A stretch of 64,000 bases of DNA, taken from assembly GCA_024336345.1 (NCBI GenBank), contig JANFOG010000003.1, positions 502,501 through 566,500 of the forward strand, read 5' to 3'. How positions within the stretch are numbered: position 1 is the stretch's first letter; each line of letters starts with the position of its first letter. The stretch is from Mariannaea sp. PMI_226 (Eukaryota > Ascomycota > Sordariomycetes > Hypocreales > Nectriaceae). Below are positions 56,279 through 64,000 of this stretch, piece after piece. Below the pieces are notes generated by a model. It searched no databases, was not told the DNA's origin, and saw only the letters and a program-made list of their open reading frames with translations. The translations under genes were made by a program, and so were the position numbers.

Positions 56279-58647
56279 GTTTGCTGTAGGAGGAATGGTG
56301 AAGGTGTTTTTTACAGGAAGCTCTCAAGGAGTATGAGAGCAAAAGAGACAATGGCGTTGATTTGGATAGAAGAGGAGAGAAAATAAAAAGAAGAAGAAAG
56401 GATGAGAAGCGGAAGAGGAGCGCGAGAATAAAAGTAGGTCCGGAAACTGTCTCGTTCAAAAAGTGTTTGGTTGGGATGACGACCAGCTCTGGCTCGCTCG
56501 CGCGCGCACTCTCCAAGGCTCCTCCTCGCTGGCTCGCCTCTCTCGCCGGACTTGCCCCTCCCCCTCGTTCGCCCGCTACTTCCCACCGTAATGATGAATC
56601 CACAGTTTTTTTCACCCCTCCTTCCCACCTTTTCCCATCCAATTCCCCTCTTCCCCTCCAATCATATCTGCGGCTTCCCTCCACTGGTATCCCGGCTCGG
56701 AGCGGGGCTCCCGATTAAGTCATACCTTCGCCTCACCTCACTGCACCCAGCTTATCCGTCATTCATCTCAAACCTACAGACTTGGTACTGTACTGTTTTG
56801 TAACTCCCGCATACCTGGGTAGATTTCCTTAGCTAATAGCTTATGAAGGGGACTGAAAACTGCACACGCCCGAGCTGTCCCTATCAATTCTTTATCAGCA
56901 TTTCTCTTTTTCTGACTGTGCATCCAGTGAAACGGAACCGATGTAGATAATGCATTCCTGCCCTCGACGTCGGTTTCGGCTCTCGCACACTCGCACAGTG
57001 CTTGCTCCTATGATACGCGACCAATGCAGCACGCACCTCAACAATCAGCTCTGAAGAAGATAATTATGGGGATTTTATTCTCCCATATGACACGTTGGTC
57101 CGACAGTACACAGTAGAAATCCCCTCACCTGTCATGGAAGCTGGGTACCGTTCAGGTCCCCTCCCACCGACAAAGAGCGGCAATTCGCCTGCAGCAACAG
57201 CACTGTAGGTGCATTCACACCTACTCGTACATACGTACATAGTAGAACGAAAAAGAAAAGACAGTCTGCGGATCACAGCAATCCGTAAATTGCCACCATC
57301 CATCAACCACGGCCTACCGTGCTAGAGCCCTGCCAATGGACGTCAACGGGAGCCAATCTCCACACCAGCTCAAGGTCCTCAGCAGCGAGGCCGCTTACTA
57401 AACCAGTCTGGCTGCTGCGACTTTGGCTGGAGCGCCTGTTCACACCGACCAGACACCGACAACGGACCCCACTCGCTCGCCAAGCTGTCCCCCCCCCCCC
57501 CCCCCCCCCGTCCATTCCCCTTACATGATACGTTTCTCGAAGTACTTCCTGCATTCATGCACACGGGTATTTCGCTCAACTGTACGTGTCTGGACAAGAT
57601 AGTCCGTGTGCTTTCAATGCCGGCTAAAAGGCATTGCACCAGGTGAGGGGGAACCTAGATACATTGGAGATGGGAAAGTAGCCTTTTATACATTGGCGTC
57701 TTTCGTCTGAAATTTGACGTTGAGCACTGCAGCTCTCTTGCTGCCATTATATATCGCACGTGGTCCTGGACTTTGATTCAGGTGGGGGGCTTAACTCGAC
57801 TCTCACCCATCCAGTACAAATTGGGGGACAAGAAGAAACTGTCTTGGATCACTCGCTTCATGAAGCCTTCGCCAAGCCTACTTCTGCGCTATATATGGCG
57901 GGGAGAACTCCGACATCTCCGGCGACTTAGCCTTTATGTCTGTCCGTCCCTAAATTCACATGAGCAGTTGCAAGCAGCAAAGGCATTCCAAAGCCTCCCT
58001 ACATATTCCCTATAACGGATATTAGTTCAGCCAATTGCAATTGCAATTGCTAACTTACTAAACTAATTCCCCCGTCCCGGCGGGAGTCGTGCAAACTTGG
58101 GTCCCGAGACGGGTCTACAGACCTTCGAGGCGGCACGAAGCAGCAAATAACTTACATAAGGGATTAGAAGGAGTAGTAATCAGCAATACTCTTCCGACAT
58201 ATTTCGTCCAGCTATATCACCAGACCTGCTCATATTTTTCGGCTCGGCGTACAACGTCATAGCATTCTCCGGCATAAGGGATTCCACATGCATCATCATC
58301 TGCCGACATAGCACAGTGATTGCCGCCGATTTTACACATTTGCCACTCCACCATCTTGTGGACCAACTTACACAGTCAATTCTCAAACTTCTAGTTTGTT
58401 TGTCACCGTCTACTCCACTGTTGATCAAAAACATTCGGTGCTTCTACATTGTCCAGATCGCGGATTTCATTTCGCTATAAAAAGACGCTTTTGTATTTAC
58501 CGCCCCCTTTTCGTTATCATGTGCCAGATTAACCAACAATGTGGTTTTGATATGTATACTAAACCTCACCCATCATCAATCTCCAAACTTCCCCCGTCTT
58601 TCACATCAATATGTACTCATAAATCCCGTCTTTGCCTTTTGCATTGT
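56279..58647. other. Gene-poor spacer of 2.4 kb
   Basis: Promoter region of TAL1 and 3' region of SND1. It holds a 22-C run at 57489-57510, the triplicated hexamer CAATTG near 58031-58049 and a CCCGTC/GACGGG inverted repeat at about 58074-58115. No protein is recognisable. Confidence 0.6.
57489..57510 (+). repeat. C22 homopolymer
   Basis: An uninterrupted run of 22 C in the spacer upstream of TAL1. It can form stacked structure on the G-rich strand. Confidence 0.85.
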
Positions 58648-61302
58648 TTAATCCTCAGTAATATCACCATACTCCCACATACCCAGACGGTCCTGCTTCG
58701 CCTGGCTCTCAACATCCTTGAGGTGCTTGAGGGTAGCCTCAAAGGCCTTGCTTCGCTCCCATGCCTTGAGCTTCTTGGGGACCATGCCCAGACCGTTGGC
58801 AACGACCTCCTTGTTCAAGGAATCGTTGGGGCCGGGAAGCTGGTTGTTGTCCTTGGGGTCGTAGAGAGTGATGTAGCTGACGCCCTCCTTGCTGTCAACG
58901 TAGTCGAAGCTGCCAACCAGGCGCTTGCCCTCTGTGAGCTCGGCGATGAGGCCGATGGCATCGGCGAAATAATCAGCGCCGGTGGGGAACTGCACAAACG
59001 ACAGAGAGGCGTCGACAGCCTGAGCCTTGAGCTTGTGTGTGCCGAAGGAAAGGGATTCGAGAGGTCGTAGGTTAGACCAGGCAATCTTTTCGGTGTTGCC
59101 GTAGTCGATGTACATGACCTCGGCAACCTTGGCAGTGCGATCATTGGACCGCACTCGAGCGCGGTACCACTGGCCATCAGCAGAGAACTTGGCTGAGACG
59201 AAGTCGCCAATCTTGGGGGCGTCCTTGATGGGCTTGTTGTTCTTGGGGTCCAGGTGGAACTTGCGGAAATCGCTCATGAGGCCCTCCAGGGCAGCTGTAC
59301 CCTTGCCAATCTCCTGGATCTTGATCTTTCCATTGCCGTCAATGTTCGTAATGACCACGTCCCGGTAGTCGGTAGGCTTCTTATCCAGAGTAACCTCAGT
59401 CTCTTGAGGAGCCTCGGCAGGCGCCTCCTCCTCCTCAGCCTCCTGCGAGGGGTCCCAGTCATGCCAGACACCCTTGCGGCCCTCCTTGGCTTTTCGCTCA
59501 GCGGCGAACAGCTCAGTAGCGTTACCAGACTTCTCAGCGGAGTAGGCGTGGACGGTAGCAAGACCCTCCTCAACGAGCGCCTTGGTAAAGTTTTCTCTGC
59601 CAATGTACAGGTCTCCAATAAAGCCACCAACCTTGTCCATGTCGTGAATGTCGACCTCGCAGTCTCGCTGGTTGCAGCGGCGGTTGGCAAGCTCGAGAGC
59701 CTCCTTGCCGAAGGGCTCACCACCCTCACCATCGGGACGAGGGGCTCGGGGAGCACGAATACCGCCCAGGACCATGGTGAGTTTGACGTTCTCGCGGGGA
59801 ATCAGAATAGTGAAACGAGAGCCAGCCTTGCAGAAGTCCACAATGGCGGGGACCTTCTTCTGGCGCTGGAGGGTGGCCAGCATAATCTTGGCCTTCTGGG
59901 TGTTCTCGGACAAGTCGAGGTACTGGCGAGCCTTCTGTGGCTTGCCGGACCACATACCCTTCTTCTCCTCCTTGGCCTTCTCCTGAGCAGCCAGCAGCTC
60001 ATCGTAGTTGGAGGCTCGGTCGGTGTCGTCCTTTCGGTGGCGGATTACTGAAGCCCATCCAGACTCAACAAGGAGGAGACCAATGTTCTTGTTCTTCTCA
60101 GTAACGGTAGCAACGTCGCGGGCCTCAAAGCCCTCGGTGGGAGGCTTGGTTCCATCGATGCTGATCTTGACGTGCTTTCCAATCAACTTCTGTCGCAGGA
60201 ACTCCTTGGCCTCGTCACGGAAGGGGCTCTCCGAAGGCTCAGTGGTACGGGGACCTCGAATGCTGCTGAAGCTGATTCGCTTCTCAGAAGTGCCGGCCTT
60301 GTTCTTGACGAGGATGGTATCGGCGCCGACAATCTTGGACACGACCATGTCGTTGGTACCAGCGTCGGCTTTGGCGACGTGGTGCTTGTGGAGGCGCAGC
60401 TTCTTGGACTGAGCCTGCTTCTCAGCGGCACGAAGGGCAGCCATCTTCTCGCCCAACATGGTGGAGTGGAAATCATTGCATCGTGCCAAACCATCCTGCA
60501 ACAAGAATTCGGCAATGTTTCCTCGAGGGTGAATAATAGTGGCGACAAGTTGGCCCTGAGGGCTGGCGCCAACGATCTCAACCTTGATTTTTCGCTGAAG
60601 TAATCTGGTCTCAACAAATGCCCGCGCTTCATTTCCATATTCCTCTGCAGGCTGGGTAGCGCCAGTGGAAGGCAGTGTTCTCTCGGTGGCAGGAGCTCGA
60701 ATACCGGCAATAAGAGTCATGGGCTGAACGTGCTTCTTCTCAGAGAGCAGGAGACGAACGAGCAGACGGTCTCCGCTCAGAATTCTCTCAACAACACCGT
60801 CGACGGTCTTGCCCTTCCACTGGTTCATGAACTCAGGGCCACCGAGGTCGTTCTGCACCTCAATGATGCCGCCAGTGCCAACCCAGAGACCTTTGCTATC
60901 GGCCTTGGCAGCGCTCTCGAGTTGACGAAGCTTCTCAAGTCGGTCAAGAATCTCCTCGGATTCTTCCTTGCGGCCAGCATCCTCGCGCACCTTCAGCCAA
61001 CCGGCCTTGACGAGCTCGTCAGGCAGATCGGTACCATCCTGGAGCTTAGCAGCGCCAAACTCTCGTCCGGACCCAGGAATGGTGTAGTGAACGGTGCACT
61101 GGACAGGTTTGCCGACAACAAGGTTTCGAAGATACTCGCGAGATTGGAAGGCAAAGGGCTCATCGCCCTCGCGCTTCAAGTGTGGTGCAGTGACATATGC
61201 AAGGGAAAACGTTCGTTCGGCGGCGGGGTTGTTGGGGCTGGTCAAGATCAGAGTGTCACCACTCAGAACGCTCTTGACGTTTCCCACGAAAGTTTTGGAC
61301 AT
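58648..61302 (-). CDS. SND1: Staphylococcal nuclease domain-containing protein 1 (Tudor-SN)
   Basis: Multidomain RNA-binding protein with roles in transcription, splicing and stress granules, in nucleus and cytoplasm. It is one intronless exon of 884 residues, the expected size. Four SNase-like domains lie at about 1-150, 175-315, 325-475 and 495-635, each with a motif such as GKTVDGVVERILSGDRLLV or DMVVSKIVGADTILV. A Tudor domain follows at about 690-790 (KIGDFVSAKFSADGQWYRAR, VAEVMYIDYGNTEKI), inside a fifth, split SNase domain up to the C-terminus (KRLVGSFDYVDSKEGVS, LGMWEYGDI). The ATG at 61302 is chosen because MSKTFVGNVKSVLSGDTLIL starts the first domain. The upstream frame has only a GTG. 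Bacterial catalytic residues are not all kept in such repeats. Confidence 0.95.
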   Translation of the reverse strand: MSKTFVGNVKSVLSGDTLILTSPNNPAAERTFSLAYVTAPHLKREGDEPFAFQSREYLRNLVVGKPVQCTVHYTIPGSGREFGAAKLQDGTDLPDELVKAGWLKVREDAGRKEESEEILDRLEKLRQLESAAKADSKGLWVGTGGIIEVQNDLGGPEFMNQWKGKTVDGVVERILSGDRLLVRLLLSEKKHVQPMTLIAGIRAPATERTLPSTGATQPAEEYGNEARAFVETRLLQRKIKVEIVGASPQGQLVATIIHPRGNIAEFLLQDGLARCNDFHSTMLGEKMAALRAAEKQAQSKKLRLHKHHVAKADAGTNDMVVSKIVGADTILVKNKAGTSEKRISFSSIRGPRTTEPSESPFRDEAKEFLRQKLIGKHVKISIDGTKPPTEGFEARDVATVTEKNKNIGLLLVESGWASVIRHRKDDTDRASNYDELLAAQEKAKEEKKGMWSGKPQKARQYLDLSENTQKAKIMLATLQRQKKVPAIVDFCKAGSRFTILIPRENVKLTMVLGGIRAPRAPRPDGEGGEPFGKEALELANRRCNQRDCEVDIHDMDKVGGFIGDLYIGRENFTKALVEEGLATVHAYSAEKSGNATELFAAERKAKEGRKGVWHDWDPSQEAEEEEAPAEAPQETEVTLDKKPTDYRDVVITNIDGNGKIKIQEIGKGTAALEGLMSDFRKFHLDPKNNKPIKDAPKIGDFVSAKFSADGQWYRARVRSNDRTAKVAEVMYIDYGNTEKIAWSNLRPLESLSFGTHKLKAQAVDASLSFVQFPTGADYFADAIGLIAELTEGKRLVGSFDYVDSKEGVSYITLYDPKDNNQLPGPNDSLNKEVVANGLGMVPKKLKAWERSKAFEATLKHLKDVESQAKQDRLGMWEYGDITED

Positions 61303-63242
61303 TTTTGGAGGTGACACAACGAGACCGGGACGAGGGGGGGGGCAAAGATATATCTAGTGTTCAGGGTGATGTCAGTCTTTTTCTGGAAAAGTGAAGTAGT
61401 ACGAGACATGAAATGGGTCGCGGGTAACAAGCATCGAGTCCGAGCGATGAATTGACGTATAGGGTGATCGCACACCACACAAACACAAACGCATAAATAG
61501 CAATTCGAACCGTAAGAGGAAAAAAACCAAAGCCGTTTGGGAACAGGTCTGTTGTTGCTTGAGCCTCAGCTCCCAGCTTCTGAATACTAGAGCTGGCCCG
61601 CCCGGGGATGATTGACACCGCTAGATTGAATGCAGGCGAATGTGCCAGGGTATGCAAGTGATTGGGAGGAAGATGCTTTAGAAGATGACTTTGACATACC
61701 TGAATAGGGAAGGGAGGGAAAATTGGGAGAAGGATGAAGCCTTGTCGTCAAGCTTGGGGAAGCTCAAAACAAGGGAAGATTTGGGGGAGGGGGAGGAGAA
61801 GGAGAAGGAAGAGGAGTACGAAGTAATAGAAGAGGAACAAGCTCAACCAAGCCAGAGAGGGTGGAGTGAGGATGAGATCGTGTGCCTTGTGGAAAGGTGG
61901 CCCGAAAGGTGGATTCGAAGCTGCTGGTCAACTGGTAAATTGTGGGGTTTGACCTGCACGCCTCGGGCAAGGTCAAGGAGATCGAGGCAGGGAACGAGAA
62001 ACGCGGGGACAGGGACAGAGGAGGTGAGGTAGCTCAGAAGGGTTACTCTGTAGAGATGGTGGTGGTGTTCACTAAATAAAAATGGATGGACGGAATAATA
62101 AATCCTCTGGCCGAAGCAGTGGATGTCTCTTTCTTGATCTCGTCACAAACTCAGCTGGCCGACCTGCGCTCTCAGTAACGTGGATGATTCAAACTCCCCC
62201 TTTGCCTCTGGTCTCTGACAGTGTGCATATTCGCTCACAGAGCTGAGGGCTTGTTATTGGGTCTGCATGGTATTGTTTTCTTTGTTTTAGTTCAGTTGAG
62301 ATGTTATTGCTTTGTCAATGTGAAGAAATGACTTTGAATTGGGCCAATGCAAGCTGCTGCCCTGTACTTGCCCCTCATCGTGACCCTGCATGACGTTCAA
62401 GCTCCAAGGGTAAATTAGCTCGGCATAATGCGAGTTAAGCCATAACCAAATAACCAAATTACCGAACGTTTGCACTTGCGTGTCGATATCACGTCTCGTA
62501 GTTGCTACGGTAGCAATACCCCGTTCCCCTCCAACTCGAAAATGGACACAGTATACCTCTCCCAAAAGCCGTCATGACCAATAACTCATGACACGCTTGC
62601 TGTGGAACTCATGATAGCTTATGTATGCACCCAAACCTTAATGCGTACTTTTGCTTCAGCGACTATGCCTCAGGGAGCTGTAGCCACTCCTAACGCCGAC
62701 CGCACCACTGGTACCAGGCAGGCTACCTGATCAAGGAGAGGGGCTAATTAACCGTTGGGACGGTTCTTTTTGCTTCGAATCGTGTCCGCCGTTGCTAGCA
62801 AGCCTCCTTAGTGTGGGGTACAATTTCTCGACAGAATTATGAAAAGAGAAACTACTGGACAGTTGAAGGGTCATTGCTAAGATTTGTCTTTCAACTGTGT
62901 TCAAACTGAAGGCAGGTAGCTCTAAAGGAATAGTAATTGAAAAACTGGCCTTCGAGGAAAACTACAAACCGAAGCAATGGGAAGGGACAGTATTGGAGTT
63001 CTCTGCCTAGTTGCTTGCAACTAAACAAGCTACTGTAGCTCCGAACATTTGGTATGATTCTATCATCAAATCATGTGGGGGATTGGCCGCTCATTACACG
63101 TCGAGAATCGTATTTTTATTCATCTTCATCATAAGTGACATTTGCCATTGAGTTGCTAGATTTGGTGGACACCGAGATTCACAACGGATATGTTCCAAAC
63201 ATCGCGCCTTTTAGCCAACTAGTCTCACTCTGCATCACAAAT
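61303..63242. other. Spacer between SND1 and SOD1
   Basis: Promoter and leader of SND1 and 3' flank of SOD1, both on the minus strand. An open frame at 61685-62032 on + encodes Glu- and Arg-rich sequence and looks like the reverse of a leader. No gene is seen. Confidence 0.55.
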
Positions 63243-64000
63243 CTAGTTGGAGATACCAATGACACCTGGAAACAACATGTTAGAATACTGGGACAGTGAA
63301 AAAACGAGCTCGTTAGGTGCATACCGCAAGCGGGTCGGGGACCAGCGTTGCCAGTCTTGAGGGACTCCTCGTTACCGCCCTTGCCAAGGTCGTCAGTGCC
63401 GGCGTGAACGACAACGGTTCGCTATTCCAGTGGTTAGTCTAGTGTGTTCCTTTTGCATCCGAGAATCAGATCCTTACGCCAACAATGGAGTGGGGGCCAA
63501 TGAGCTTGATGAGCTTGTCCTGGACAGAGCCCTTGGAGTTGCCATTGGCATCGGTGTCGATGTTGCCAAGATCACCGACGTGACGGGCCTCATCGGTAGG
63601 AGCACCGTGGGTCTTGCCGTGGGGGTTAACTGTTTGAGAATTGCAAGTTAGCAAAGGCTCATAACTGTGGACGAGCGTGCCCCTCGATCCGTGCGCCTCA
63701 AGGATGCTGGGCATGCCGCATTGCAGGGTAGAGGAAAATGCGTTTGTATTACTCACAGTGAGGGCCGGCAGAAGTGCAGCCGTTGGTGTTGTCACCGAAG
63801 GTGTGGATGTGGAAACCACGCTTGGCGTTGGCATCCTGGCCGGAGATATCGTAGGTGATGGTGGTGGGAGCGTTCTCGGACTCCTGCTCGAAGGTGACAA
63901 CACCCTTGACGCTAGCGTCACCACGGAGGACAGCAACTGTTGGGAAACAGACGAGTTAGCAAATGTGATATCACGAGCCACCAATAAAGGCATTCATAGC
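63243..64000 (-). CDS. SOD1: Cu/Zn superoxide dismutase (3' part; first exon off the right edge)
   Basis: Converts superoxide to hydrogen peroxide and oxygen in the cytosol and the mitochondrial intermembrane space. Four exons are visible on the minus strand: 63936-63757, 63629-63478, 63421-63325 and 63265-63243 (23 nt). The first exon, expected to code only for MVKA and one more base, lies beyond 64000. Copper and zinc ligands are visible: [14 protein letters not shown] with two His, [13 protein letters not shown] with three His (the first bridging Cu and Zn), and [11 protein letters not shown] with the last Cu ligand. The disulphide cysteines are in NGC and in PACGVIG. The C-terminus ACGVIGISN is typical. 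The last exon encodes the end of GVIGISN only. The intron at 63937 is at the edge of the window. Confidence 0.95.

Noticed and set aside
61685..62032. Glu/Arg-rich frame in the SND1 upstream region
   Set aside because: It arises from an AG-rich stretch that reads as a C/T-rich leader of SND1 on the other strand.

Overview
The window is nuclear DNA from a filamentous ascomycete (Pezizomycotina). Short GT-AG introns of about 50-245 nt with CTAAC/CTGAC-like branch points interrupt most genes. The gene set contains fungus-specific families (CFEM, 2EXR, fungal thaumatin-like, Rom2-type RhoGEF). A Sordariomycete, possibly of the Hypocreales, fits the protein wording and the AGGTAC/CTTAGGTA-type motifs in the spacers, but this is inference and no species can be named.

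Layout, left to right. 1-7 kb: the 3' part of a Rho1 GEF (rom2), a mitochondrial pyruvate carrier subunit, and complex I subunit NDUFA2. 7.7-13.1 kb: one very large uncharacterised protein with an RRM-like segment. 14-19 kb: an FMP46-type mitochondrial redox protein, a membrane fatty-acid-desaturase-like protein, and a small hydrophilic fungal protein. 19.9-23.3 kb: three growth genes in a row on + (RPL14, EGD2/alpha-NAC, ATP7). 24.6-25.7 kb: an intronless HSL-type hydrolase in wide spacers. 27-33 kb: UBC13 and MTC5/WDR59 diverging from one promoter. 34-36.4 kb: a metallophosphoesterase and a CFEM GPI-type protein. 36.4-46 kb: GPI2 between two gene-free stretches of about 4 kb each. 46-56.3 kb: a 2EXR protein, MED31, RPC11, an ankyrin protein, a thaumatin-like surface protein and transaldolase. 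58.6-64 kb: SND1 (Tudor-SN) and SOD1, whose first exon lies beyond the right edge.

Most of the window is core eukaryotic function: mitochondrial metabolism (MPC, NDUFA2, ATP7, FMP46, SOD1), translation and RNA (RPL14, EGD2, SND1, MED31, RPC11), signalling to TORC1 and Rho1 (MTC5, ROM2), ubiquitin (UBC13), GPI anchor synthesis (GPI2) and probable GPI-anchored wall proteins (CFEM, thaumatin-like). The genes do not form an operon or a biosynthetic cluster. I found no tRNA, rRNA, CRISPR array, intact transposon or secondary-metabolite cluster.

No clear new multi-gene system is visible. The best leads are the 1730-residue orphan protein with a stop codon removed by splicing, an open frame continuing past the stop of the 2EXR gene, a run of very small exons, the two gene-poor 4-kb blocks, and three long G/C homopolymers. 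All exon limits were set by eye from splice signals and reading frame, without transcript data.
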